Source: Collinsella sp. AF02-46-1 (lineage in GTDB: Bacteria > Actinomycetota > Coriobacteriia > Coriobacteriales > Coriobacteriaceae). From it: DNA of 7,524 nucleotides. The notes under the pieces are model-generated. The model was given only the letters and a program-made list of their open reading frames with translations. It was not told where the DNA came from and made no database searches. The position numbers were made by a program, and so were the translations under genes. Position 1 is the first letter of the stretch, and each line of letters starts with the position of its first letter. Shown one piece after another: positions 1 through 6,353 of the stretch. Location: contig CAKXKM010000085.1 in NCBI GenBank assembly GCA_934876235.1, positions 1-7,524 of the forward strand, written 5' to 3'.

Positions 1-301
1 GGTAATAGCCCAGCGCGTTATAACCGTCGCCATACGAAAAGCCCTGGTTGTAATTACCATGGCTCTCGTACTTGGTAAAGTACTTCATCTCGGGAGTCAC
101 GTTGACAAACGAAACGCCCTGGACCGACCTCAGCACGCCCGAGAAAGACTGCTGGGTGTAGAGACCTTTGTCGATATCGGTGGCATCCGAGGCAACGCCC
201 GGCGTGGGCTCCTCGGCAGCGGCGGGTGCCGGCGCGGAAACGGCGCCAAACGAAAGCGCCAGCGTCAGGCCCGCGACAATAGCAGAATGCTTGGGCTGCA
301 T
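1..301 (-). CDS. Secreted protein, N-terminal part; possible lysozyme/transglycosylase-like cell-wall enzyme (cut by window edge)
   Basis: Read on the minus strand from ATG at 301, this frame stays open for 100 residues to the left edge, so the C-terminus is missing. The start is supported by GGGAGG at 307-312, five bases upstream. Residues 1-29 look like a signal peptide: a Lys at position 4, a hydrophobic stretch over about 7-22, then an Ala/Pro-rich stretch with an AxA-type cleavage region around 23-29. The exported part contains YESHGNYNQ (78-86) followed by GYNALGYYQ, whose last residue lies at the window edge. This spacing recalls the catalytic Glu-Ser and downstream Gly-x-x-Gln of SLT/goose-type lysozyme folds, so Glu79 could be catalytic. 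That assignment rests on a motif only and the rest of the domain is outside the window. The gene has the same orientation as the rrf2 gene upstream but its own ribosome site, with 139 bases between them, so it may be separately transcribed. Confidence 0.7.
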   Translation of the reverse strand, partial: MQPKHSAIVAGLTLALSFGAVSAPAPAAAEEPTPGVASDATDIDKGLYTQQSFSGVLRSVQGVSFVNVTPEMKYFTKYESHGNYNQGFSYGDGYNALGYY

Positions 302-440
302 AAGATCCTCCCTGCATTGGTATAGTTAAAGTGCAGTTTGCAAAGATAGAAATAAGTATTGCAGCTCGCCCGTTGTTGCACAACAACCCCTCGGTAAACG
401 GCAACAACCCTCCGCGAAATCTTAAGGAATTGCGTTCAAC
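302..440 (-). promoter_or_regulatory. Upstream region of the secreted-protein gene, with a GTTGTTG/CAACAAC palindrome
   Basis: This 139-base gap lies between the rrf2 stop and the secreted-protein start and has lower GC than its surroundings. It contains a perfect inverted repeat, GTTGTTG-CA-CAACAAC (372-387), and a direct repeat of CAACAACCC at 381-389 and 402-410, 21 bases apart (about two helical turns). On the minus strand a weak -10-like TATACC lies about 20 bases before the start codon, without a convincing -35. A copy of AAATCTTAAG (417-426), also found beside the suf operators, sits just past the rrf2 stop. The palindrome has a two-base loop and no T-run, so it is a poor terminator; an operator is possible but unproven. 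Confidence 0.3.
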
Positions 441-872
441 CTACAGCTTAATGTCAAAGTTAATCTCGGGGACGGCAGCAAGGTCGGCCAACGACACGCC
501 ATCGACGTACTTTTCGATCACGTCGTCCAGACCGCGCCAGAATTTGACGGTCGAGCAAAGATCGCTGCGGGCGCAGCTGTTGTCGATGCCATCGCACGCC
601 ACCGGAGCCGTGCTGCCCTCGACGGCGCGCAGGATGTCGCCGGCACGCACCTCGGCCGGGTCCTTGGCCATCATGTAGCCGCCGCCCTTGCCGCGCACGC
701 TCTTAAGTAGGCCCGCCTTCATGAGCGGACGAACCAGCTGCTCCAAATACTTTTGCGAGATATGTTCACGGTCGGCAACCTCGCGCAAAGCAATCTTGCC
801 CTCGGCGTCACCCAGCGCCGCGATATAGATCATTAACCGGAGGGCATAGCGGCCCTTAGAAGAAATGAGCAT
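441..872 (-). CDS. Rrf2/IscR-family transcriptional regulator, probable Fe-S sensor controlling suf
   Basis: This 143-residue protein has the usual length for Rrf2 regulators. It opens with the family-typical MLISSKGRYALRLM, followed by a winged helix-turn-helix: helix region about 28-48 (ALREVADREHISQKYLEQL) and wing VRGKGGGY (59-66). Three cysteines, Cys93, Cys100 and Cys106 (C-x6-C-x5-C), sit where IscR carries its cluster-ligating cysteines. IscR spacing is C-x5-C-x5-C with a His three residues after the last Cys; here that position is Val109, so a fourth ligand is not evident. The frame could extend upstream to 950, but the start at 872 is preferred because GGGAGGG (878-884) lies five bases upstream and because the longer form would translate the operator region. 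The gene is divergent from sufC, with operator-like palindromes between them, so autoregulation and control of suf are likely. Whether it acts as repressor or activator, and the exact cofactor, cannot be read from sequence. Confidence 0.92.
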   Translation of the reverse strand: MLISSKGRYALRLMIYIAALGDAEGKIALREVADREHISQKYLEQLVRPLMKAGLLKSVRGKGGGYMMAKDPAEVRAGDILRAVEGSTAPVACDGIDNSCARSDLCSTVKFWRGLDDVIEKYVDGVSLADLAAVPEINFDIKL

Positions 873-892
873 ACCTACCCTCCCATCGCATC

Positions 893-923
893 TGGAACAA
901 CATAACCAGGTTTGTTTGTCCCA
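893..923. promoter_or_regulatory. Palindromic operator module 1 (candidate Rrf2 site)
   Basis: The left arm TGGAACAAC (893-901) and right arm TTTGTCCCA (915-923) are separated by 13 bases with CAG at the exact centre (907-909). Eleven of 15 position pairs are complementary. The module ends 21 bases upstream of the rrf2 start codon, so it lies in that gene's promoter or leader, where a bound protein would hinder expression. Rrf2 dimers are known to bind imperfect palindromes of roughly this size; the link to this regulator is inferred from position and repetition. Confidence 0.6.
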
Positions 924-932
924 AATCTTAAG
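915..932 (+). repeat. 18-bp direct repeat, left copy (brackets suf operon)
   Basis: TTTGTCCCAAATCTTAAG here is identical to 6345-6362. The first nine bases are the right arm of module 1. The rest, AAATCTTAAG, lies outside the palindrome yet is conserved too, which suggests shared ancestry or an extra binding element rather than chance. Confidence 0.9.
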
Positions 933-936
933 TAAG

Positions 937-967
937 TGGGACAAACACAACAGGTTATTTTGTCCCA
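937..967. promoter_or_regulatory. Palindromic operator module 2 (candidate Rrf2 site)
   Basis: The arms TGGGACAAA (937-945) and TTTGTCCCA (959-967) are perfect nine-base complements around a 13-base spacer, again with CAG at the centre (951-953). This is the best-conserved of three copies. Its centre is 44 bases from that of module 1, about four helical turns, so two bound dimers could lie on roughly the same face of the DNA. It lies about 37 bases upstream of the only reasonable -35 for sufC, a position that would suit activation, or repression by wrapping or looping. Confidence 0.65.
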
Positions 968-1004
968 GAATTTGAAAAGTCGAGTGGATTAGTCGGGTTT
1001 TCCC

Positions 1005-1036
1005 TTGACTAACGCCGAACCCATAGTAACTTTATT
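1005..1036 (+). promoter_or_regulatory. Tentative suf operon promoter
   Basis: TTGACT (1005-1010) matches five of six bases of the -35 consensus. No good -10 follows at the usual distance: TAACTT (1027-1032) at 16 bases is weak, and TTTATT (1031-1036) is better matched but 20 bases away. A strong -35 with a poor -10 is the kind of promoter that may need an activator, and operator module 2 lies upstream. The leader to the sufC start would be about 55-60 bases. Confidence 0.35.
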
Positions 1037-1096
1037 CCGAGAAGATTCCTAGGGTTTAGTACACCTATGAGTACACCATATACAGAGAGGGACAGC

Positions 1097-1897
1097 ATGA
1101 GCGCAAATCCGCTGCTTTCCATCGAAGGTCTCACCGCCTCCGTGGACGAGAAGACCATCCTCCACAATGTCAACCTCAACGTCGCCGCCGGCGAGACCCA
1201 CGTGCTGATGGGCCCCAACGGCGCCGGCAAGTCTACCCTCGGCCACCTGGTCATGGGCGACCCCGTCTACACGGTCAACGACGGCCGCATCGTCTTTGAC
1301 GGCCAGGACATCACCGAGCTCACCACCGACAAGCGCTCGCGCGCCGGCCTGTTCCTGAGCTTCCAGGCCCCTGTCGAGATCCCCGGCGTGCCACTGTCGA
1401 GCTTTTTGCGCGCCAGTATCGCCGGCCGCCCCGGCCTGGAGATGAAGGGCAAGGAATTCCGTCGTCGCGTCAAGGAGCTCGCGGCCGAGCTTAACATGGA
1501 TACCGCCTACCTCAACCGTGAGCTGGGCGTGGGCTTCTCGGGCGGCGAGAAAAAGAAGGTCGAGATGCTCCAGCTTCTGCTGCTGCAGCCCAAGCTCGCC
1601 ATCTTGGACGAGACCGACTCCGGCCTGGACGTCGACGCCCTGTCCACCGTCAGCCACGGTATGGACGCCTACCGCAAGAGCTGCGACGGCTCCATGCTCA
1701 TCATCACGCACAACACGCGCATCCTGGAGCACCTGGATGTCGACCGCGTCCACGTTATGGTCAAGGGCCACATCGTGCGCGAGGACGATGCCTCGCTGAT
1801 CCCCTGGATCGACAAGAACGGCTTTGAGACCTTCGAGCGCGAGGCCGCCGAGCAGCGCGCCCAGGCCGAGGCCGCCGCTGCCGAGCAGCAGGCGTAA
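1097..1897 (+). CDS. sufC: SufC, Fe-S cluster assembly ABC-type ATPase
   Basis: SufC is the cytosolic ATPase of the SufBCD scaffold; ATP binding and hydrolysis reshape the SufB-SufD pair during cluster assembly. The 266-residue protein shows the full ABC set: Walker A GPNGAGKST (39-47), Q-loop Gln90, signature FSGGEKKK (147-154), Walker B LAILDE (167-172) with Glu172, D-loop SGLD (175-178) and switch His205. The EKKK ending and SDVDA-like DVDAL region are typical of SufC rather than importer ATPases. An upstream in-frame ATG at 1067 has no ribosome site; the ATG at 1097 has GAGAGGG just before it and gives the family N-terminus, so it was chosen. The last 20 or so residues form an Ala/Glu/Gln-rich tail beyond the usual end. 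It is first in the operon, with sufB 12 bases downstream. Confidence 0.96.
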   Translation: MSANPLLSIEGLTASVDEKTILHNVNLNVAAGETHVLMGPNGAGKSTLGHLVMGDPVYTVNDGRIVFDGQDITELTTDKRSRAGLFLSFQAPVEIPGVPLSSFLRASIAGRPGLEMKGKEFRRRVKELAAELNMDTAYLNRELGVGFSGGEKKKVEMLQLLLLQPKLAILDETDSGLDVDALSTVSHGMDAYRKSCDGSMLIITHNTRILEHLDVDRVHVMVKGHIVREDDASLIPWIDKNGFETFEREAAEQRAQAEAAAAEQQA

Positions 1898-1909
1898 AGG
1901 GGCGACGCA

Positions 1910-3322
1910 ATGACCAAGAACCGCACCGAGGTCGCGGACATCGACCGCAGCCTCTACGACTTCACCTACGGCGAGGAGGGATTCGAGCGCCTCGACGCCG
2001 GCATCACGCCCGACATCGTGCGCGAGATCAGCGCCAAGAAGGACGAGCCACAGTGGATGCTCGATCTGCGCTTAAAGTCCCTCGAGATCTTCAATCGTTT
2101 TCCCGACCCGACGTGGGGCCCCTCCATCGAGGGCCTGGACATGGACAACATCGTCACCTACGTCAAGCCCAACACCGACCAAAAGCACGACTGGGAGTCG
2201 GTGCCCGACGACATCAAGAACACCTTTGAGCGCCTGGGCATCCCCGAGGCCGAGCGCAGCTACCTGGCGGGCGTCGGCGCGCAGTACGACTCCGAGCTGG
2301 TCTACCACAACATGCAGGACACCGCGTCCAAGATGGGTATCGTCTATTCCGGCATCGAGGAGGCCCTGCACGACCCGCAGTGGGAGCCGCTCATCCACGA
2401 GAAGTTTATGACGCTCATCCCGCCCACCGACCACAAGTTTGCGGCCCTGCACGGCGCCGTATGGTCGGGCGGCTCGTTTGTCTACGTGCCCAAGGGCACC
2501 AAGTTGGACTTCCCGCTGCAGAGCTACTTCCGCCTTAACGCCAAGGGCGCCGGCCAGTTTGAGCACACGCTCATCATCGTCGAGGACGACGCCGACCTGC
2601 ACTTCATCGAGGGTTGCTCCGCGCCCAAGTACAACGTTGCCAACCTCCACGCCGGCGCCGTCGAGCTCTTTGTGGGCAAGCGTGCGCACCTGCGCTACTC
2701 GACCATCGAGAACTGGTCCAAAAACATGTACAACCTCAACACCAAGCGTGCGCGCGTGGACGAGGATGGCGACATAGAGTGGATCAGTGGCTCCTTCGGC
2801 AGCCACGTGGGCTACCTCTACCCCATGAGTGTGCTCAACGGCCGCCGCGCCCGGTCGAGCTTTACCGGCATCACCTTTGCCGGCGCCGGGCAGAACCTCG
2901 ATACCGGCTGTAAGGTCGTGCTCAACGCCCCCGAGACCTCGGCAACCGTCGAGACCAAGGGCATCTCCAAGAGCGGCGGCATTCAGACCTTCCGCAGCTC
3001 CATCGTGGCCACGCCCAAGGCCGAGGGTTCCAAGGCAACCGTGAGCTGCCAGTCGCTCATGCTCGACGACCAGAGCCGCTCCGACACCATCCCCGCCATG
3101 GACATCCGCGCCAAGAACGTCGACATCGGCCACGAGGCCACCATCGGCCGCATCGGCGACGACAAGGTGTTCTACCTGATGAGCCGCGGCATCTCGGAGG
3201 AAGAGGCCCGCACCATGATCGTCAACGGCTTTGCCAACCCGGTCTCCAAGGAGCTGCCGCTGGAGTACGCCGTCGAGATGAACAACCTGATCAAGCTCGA
3301 GATGGAAGGAGCGATCGGATAA
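1910..3322 (+). CDS. sufB: SufB, Fe-S cluster scaffold protein
   Basis: SufB is the scaffold subunit that receives persulfide sulfur and, with SufD and SufC, assembles the nascent cluster. The 470 residues cover the whole family: a helical N-terminal part (about 1-130), a beta-helix core (about 185-400) and a helical C-terminus (about 425-470) that contacts SufC. The EGCSAPKY motif (235-241, Cys236) corresponds to the E. coli Cys254 sulfur-entry region, and Cys380 lies where E. coli has Cys405. The GHEATIGRI stretch near 407-415, with His408 and Glu409, matches the conserved SufB-SufD interface. The ending YLMSRGISEEEAR (422-434) is a SufB/SufD family signature. No canonical FAD-binding claim can be made from sequence. 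AAAGGGG (1896-1902) overlaps the sufC stop and serves as ribosome site. Its stop shares one base with the sufD start (TAATG), implying translational coupling. Confidence 0.97.
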   Translation: MTKNRTEVADIDRSLYDFTYGEEGFERLDAGITPDIVREISAKKDEPQWMLDLRLKSLEIFNRFPDPTWGPSIEGLDMDNIVTYVKPNTDQKHDWESVPDDIKNTFERLGIPEAERSYLAGVGAQYDSELVYHNMQDTASKMGIVYSGIEEALHDPQWEPLIHEKFMTLIPPTDHKFAALHGAVWSGGSFVYVPKGTKLDFPLQSYFRLNAKGAGQFEHTLIIVEDDADLHFIEGCSAPKYNVANLHAGAVELFVGKRAHLRYSTIENWSKNMYNLNTKRARVDEDGDIEWISGSFGSHVGYLYPMSVLNGRRARSSFTGITFAGAGQNLDTGCKVVLNAPETSATVETKGISKSGGIQTFRSSIVATPKAEGSKATVSCQSLMLDDQSRSDTIPAMDIRAKNVDIGHEATIGRIGDDKVFYLMSRGISEEEARTMIVNGFANPVSKELPLEYAVEMNNLIKLEMEGAIG

Positions 3323-4593
3323 TGAAACAGGAAACCAACACCGCTGCTACCACCCTTGAGCAGGTCAACGCGATGCCGGCTGCCACTTGGGGCTGGCTGA
3401 AGATGAATCAGACCAAGCTCGAGCTCTCTGACGAGCTTGCCGCCGCTCCCGCGGAGGCCGTTGAGGTCGAAGGCTTGGGCGAGCAGTTTATTGGCGTGAC
3501 AGACGCGTTCGACGCCGCCATGGACGCCATGGCCGAGCGCTTCCCCGAGCGCCGCTCCTCCGCCCCCGGTGATGCCGCCGACCGCGCCCGCATCACGCCC
3601 GAGACCGAGCTCGACGTGCCCGCCACCTCCGTCTACCAGGCCGGCGCCATCAAGCTCGAGGAGGAGCTCTCCCCTGCTGAAGCCTTCGAAACCGGCATGG
3701 GCGAGGCTGCCTACGCCTACTTGGCCGAGCACGCTACCAAGCGCATCGTCATCGATGTGCCCGCATACCAGCACGCCACGGTTACCGTGCGTGTGAGCGG
3801 TGTCGATGCCGCCGCGGCCATCGCCGCCATCGACGTCGTCGCTCGCCCGCAGGCAACGCTCGACCTGCATATTGCCCTAGACTCTCCTGTTACCGGCGAG
3901 GGTGTCGTGGGCTCCGTGCTACGCGTGTGCGCCCACGAGTACGCCACCGTCAACGTGACCTGCACGCAGACACTCGACGACAGCTGGATCGCACTCGACG
4001 ACACCGGCCTGTTCCTGGACGAGGGCGCGCGCGTCAACGTGCAGCACACCGTCCTGGGTGCCGGCGCCAGCGCCACCGGCCTTGCCGGCGACCTGCTGGG
4101 CGATACCGCCAAGGTCACCATCGATACCGATTACCTGGGCGCCCGCGAGCAGGTGCGCGACTTTAACTATGAGCTGCGCCACCGCGGTCGCAAGACCGAG
4201 TGCGAGATCGACGCCAACGGCGTGCTGACCGGCACGTCCAAGAAGGTCTACCGCGGCACCATCGACCTCGTGCACGGCTGCAAGGGCGCCGTCGGCACCG
4301 AGCGCGAAACCGTGCTGCTGGCCAACAAGGGCGTCGACAACAAGACCGTCCCCGTCATCCTGTGCGACGAGGACGACGTCGCCGGCAACCACGGCGCCAC
4401 CATCGGCCACGTCCGCGACGAGCAGCTGTTCTACCTCGCCTGCCGCGGTCTTGACCAAAGCGCCGCCGAGGACCTGTTCATCCGCGCCAAGCTGGAGGAC
4501 GCCGCGCTTTCCACCACTGACGAGCGCACCCGCGCCGCCGTCGTCCGCCTGGGAAACAACCTGATCGACAACTTTGAAGAGGAGCTCGCATGA
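3322..4593 (+). CDS. sufD: SufD, SufB-partner subunit of the Fe-S scaffold
   Basis: SufD pairs with SufB in the SufBC2D complex and is needed for iron acquisition and cluster formation. The 423-residue protein has a divergent, Ala/Glu-rich N-terminal half (about 1-140) and a conserved beta-helix C-terminal half. The region around GNHGATIGHV (355-364) contains His357, which matches the E. coli SufD His360 proposed as a cluster-interface ligand. The nearby E. coli Cys358 position is Gly355 here. The family ending LFYLACRGLDQSAAEDL (369-385) is clear. GGAAGGAG (3304-3311) inside the sufB 3' end is the likely ribosome site. The start overlaps the sufB stop by one base and the stop overlaps the sufS start by four (ATGA). 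The weaker N-terminal similarity is normal for SufD, which diverges faster than SufB. Confidence 0.94.
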   Translation: MKQETNTAATTLEQVNAMPAATWGWLKMNQTKLELSDELAAAPAEAVEVEGLGEQFIGVTDAFDAAMDAMAERFPERRSSAPGDAADRARITPETELDVPATSVYQAGAIKLEEELSPAEAFETGMGEAAYAYLAEHATKRIVIDVPAYQHATVTVRVSGVDAAAAIAAIDVVARPQATLDLHIALDSPVTGEGVVGSVLRVCAHEYATVNVTCTQTLDDSWIALDDTGLFLDEGARVNVQHTVLGAGASATGLAGDLLGDTAKVTIDTDYLGAREQVRDFNYELRHRGRKTECEIDANGVLTGTSKKVYRGTIDLVHGCKGAVGTERETVLLANKGVDNKTVPVILCDEDDVAGNHGATIGHVRDEQLFYLACRGLDQSAAEDLFIRAKLEDAALSTTDERTRAAVVRLGNNLIDNFEEELA

Positions 4594-5915
4594 TCGACAC
4601 CGAGCACGTTAAATGCGATACCTGTACCGCACCAGAGCCTATGGAGCTCGACGCTAGCGACGAGGCCTCGCGCGGCTGGCCTACCGTCGACATCGAGACC
4701 AATCCCTACAAAGCACAGTTCCCGCTGTTCCAGCAGCACCCCGAGATCGCCTTCCTCGATAGCGCCGCCACCGCGCAGCGCCCTGCCTGTGTGCTCGACG
4801 CCGAACGCGACTTCTACCAGCGCATGAACGCCAACCCTCTGCGCGGCCTGTACTCGCTGTCCGTCGAGGCCACCGACGCCATCGCGAAGGTCCGCCAACA
4901 GATCGCCGACCTCATCGGCGCCCCCAACGCCAACGAGATCGTCTTCACCCGCAACACGAGCGAGTCGCTCAACCTGGTCGCCAAGAGCTTTGCGCCCACA
5001 GTGCTCGAACCGGGCGACGAGGTCGTCATCACCATCATGGAGCACCACTCCAACCTGATTCCGTGGCAGCAGGTCTGCCGCGAGACCGGCGCCAAGCTCG
5101 TCTACCTCTACCCCACCAAGACCGGCCAGCTCACCACCGAGGAGGTTCTTGCCAAGGTGGGTCCCAAGACCAAGATCCTAGCCGTGGGACAGGTCTCCAA
5201 CGTGCTGGGCGTCGAGAACCCGGTCAAGAACCTCGGCAAACTCGTGCACAAGTACGGCGGCTACCTGGTCGTCGACGGCGCTCAGTCGCTGCCGCACATG
5301 CCGGTCGATGTGGCCGACCTGGGCGCCGACTTCTTTGCCTTTAGTGCGCACAAGGCCATGGGCCCCATGGGCATCGGCGTGCTGTGGGGCAAGATGGACC
5401 TGCTCAACGCCATGCCGCCCATGCTTACCGGCGGTGAGATGATCGACTCGGTTACTGAGCAGGACGCCGTCTGGGCTCCCGTCCCCGAGAAGTTCGAGGC
5501 CGGCACGCAGGACGCCGCCGGCATCTTCGCCACAGGCGCCGCCCTCGACTACCTCGTCAACACGGTGGGCTACGAAAACATCCAGGCACGCGAGCAGGCA
5601 CTCGTCCACTACCTGATGGGCGAGCTCATGCAGCTCGACTTTGTCCAGATCATCGGCTCAATCTATTGGGATAACCACCACGGCGTCGTGAGCTTTAATG
5701 TCAAGGGCATCCACCCGCACGATGTCGCGAGCATCATGGACATGGACGGCGTCTGCATCCGCGCCGGTCACCACTGCGCGCAGCCGCTGCTCACCTGGCT
5801 GGGCGTCGAGAACCTTGCCTGCTGCCGCGCCAGCGTAGCCTTCTACAACGACAAGGCCGACATCGACAAGTTCATCGCCGGCCTGCATCACGTTTGGAGC
5901 ACGTTCAATGGGTAA
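4590..5915 (+). CDS. sufS: SufS, cysteine desulfurase (group II, PLP enzyme) with N-terminal extension
   Basis: SufS converts L-cysteine to L-alanine and holds the released sulfur as a persulfide for SufU. The 441 residues contain the fold-type I signature: EHHSN (151-155) over the cofactor ring, VVDGAQS (227-233) with Asp229 for the pyridine nitrogen, FSAHK (251-255) with Lys255 as Schiff-base lysine, and RAGHHCAQP (391-399) with Cys396 as the persulfide cysteine. The short loop carrying this RxGHHCA motif is typical of SufS rather than IscS/NifS. The enzyme core begins near residue 38. The first 37 or so residues are an extra acidic segment with a CxxC pair (Cys9, Cys12), longer than the usual start of about 405-residue SufS proteins. 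AGGAG (4580-4584), five bases upstream, and the four-base overlap with sufD support the long start. Confidence 0.96.
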   Translation: MIDTEHVKCDTCTAPEPMELDASDEASRGWPTVDIETNPYKAQFPLFQQHPEIAFLDSAATAQRPACVLDAERDFYQRMNANPLRGLYSLSVEATDAIAKVRQQIADLIGAPNANEIVFTRNTSESLNLVAKSFAPTVLEPGDEVVITIMEHHSNLIPWQQVCRETGAKLVYLYPTKTGQLTTEEVLAKVGPKTKILAVGQVSNVLGVENPVKNLGKLVHKYGGYLVVDGAQSLPHMPVDVADLGADFFAFSAHKAMGPMGIGVLWGKMDLLNAMPPMLTGGEMIDSVTEQDAVWAPVPEKFEAGTQDAAGIFATGAALDYLVNTVGYENIQAREQALVHYLMGELMQLDFVQIIGSIYWDNHHGVVSFNVKGIHPHDVASIMDMDGVCIRAGHHCAQPLLTWLGVENLACCRASVAFYNDKADIDKFIAGLHHVWSTFNG

Positions 5916-6342
5916 TCTGTACACCTCCACCACATTTATGGAGCACAACTCGCACCCCGACTATAAGTACGAGATGGATGCTCCCACGCACGAGCACGAC
6001 GGCATCAACCCTAGCTGCGGAGACGAGCTCACCTTGCAGCTGCGTGTCGAGAACAACGTGATCGAGGAGGCCTCCTTTACCGGTCACGGCTGCGCCATCA
6101 GCCAGGCCAGTGCCGACATCATGGCCGACCTCATCACCGGCGAGACCGTCGAGGAAGCTCGCCACCTGGCAGAGCTCTTCCTCGCCATGATCCGCGGCGA
6201 GAAGCTCTCCGAGGAGGACCTGGAAGACCTGGACGAAGCCGCCCAGCTCCAGGACATCTCGCACATGCCCGCCCGCGTCAAGTGCGCCGAGCTCGCCTGG
6301 CGCACCCTCGACGGCATGCTCACGGGACAAAATAATCAGTAG
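5908..6342 (+). CDS. sufU: SufU, zinc-dependent sulfurtransferase partner of SufS
   Basis: SufU takes the persulfide from SufS and passes it toward the SufBCD scaffold; in Gram-positive bacteria it does the job of SufE. The 144-residue protein carries the expected zinc-site residues: Cys37 and Asp39 in NPSCGDE, Cys62 in GHGCAISQAS, and Cys126 in MPARVKCAELAW. The stretch of about 60 residues between Cys62 and Cys126 includes the insertion that separates SufU from IscU scaffolds, and the IscU His before the last Cys is replaced by Lys125. The start overlaps the end of sufS by eight bases, with only a modest GGAG (5896-5899) upstream, so expression probably depends on coupling to sufS. The last codons overlap a copy of the operator-like palindrome. 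No sufE or sufT follows. Confidence 0.95.
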   Translation: MGNLYTSTTFMEHNSHPDYKYEMDAPTHEHDGINPSCGDELTLQLRVENNVIEEASFTGHGCAISQASADIMADLITGETVEEARHLAELFLAMIRGEKLSEEDLEDLDEAAQLQDISHMPARVKCAELAWRTLDGMLTGQNNQ

Positions 6343-6353
6343 TATTTGTCCCA
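6323..6353. promoter_or_regulatory. Palindromic operator-like module 3 at the 3' end of the suf operon
   Basis: The arms CGGGACAAA (6323-6331) and TTTGTCCCA (6345-6353) flank a 13-base spacer with CAG at the centre (6337-6339), the same architecture as modules 1 and 2. Eight of nine arm pairs match. It spans the last sufU codons and the stop at 6340-6342. Between 893-932 and 6323-6362, 32 of 40 bases agree, including an exact 18-base run. No gene start lies nearby that it would obviously control. Confidence 0.55.

Noticed and set aside
372..387. Hairpin after rrf2 as a terminator
   Set aside because: Two-base loop and no following T-run on the minus strand.
873..950. Longer rrf2 start extending upstream to 950
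   Set aside because: Would translate the operator region; the ATG at 872 has a strong ribosome site and matches the Rrf2 N-terminus.
1067..1096. Upstream sufC start at 1067
   Set aside because: No ribosome site before it; the ATG at 1097 has GAGAGGG upstream and gives the expected SufC N-terminus.
1049..1771. 240-residue minus-strand frame opposite sufC
   Set aside because: Antisense shadow of sufC with biased composition and no recognisable domain.
2072..3133. 353-residue open frame on the minus strand opposite sufB
   Set aside because: Low-complexity Val/Gly/Leu/Asp-rich translation from the GC-rich antisense frame; sufB is fully conserved on the plus strand and no ribosome site supports it.
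3172..5048. Several long minus-strand frames opposite sufB-3', sufD and sufS
   Set aside because: All mirror codon bias of the plus-strand suf genes and lack family motifs.
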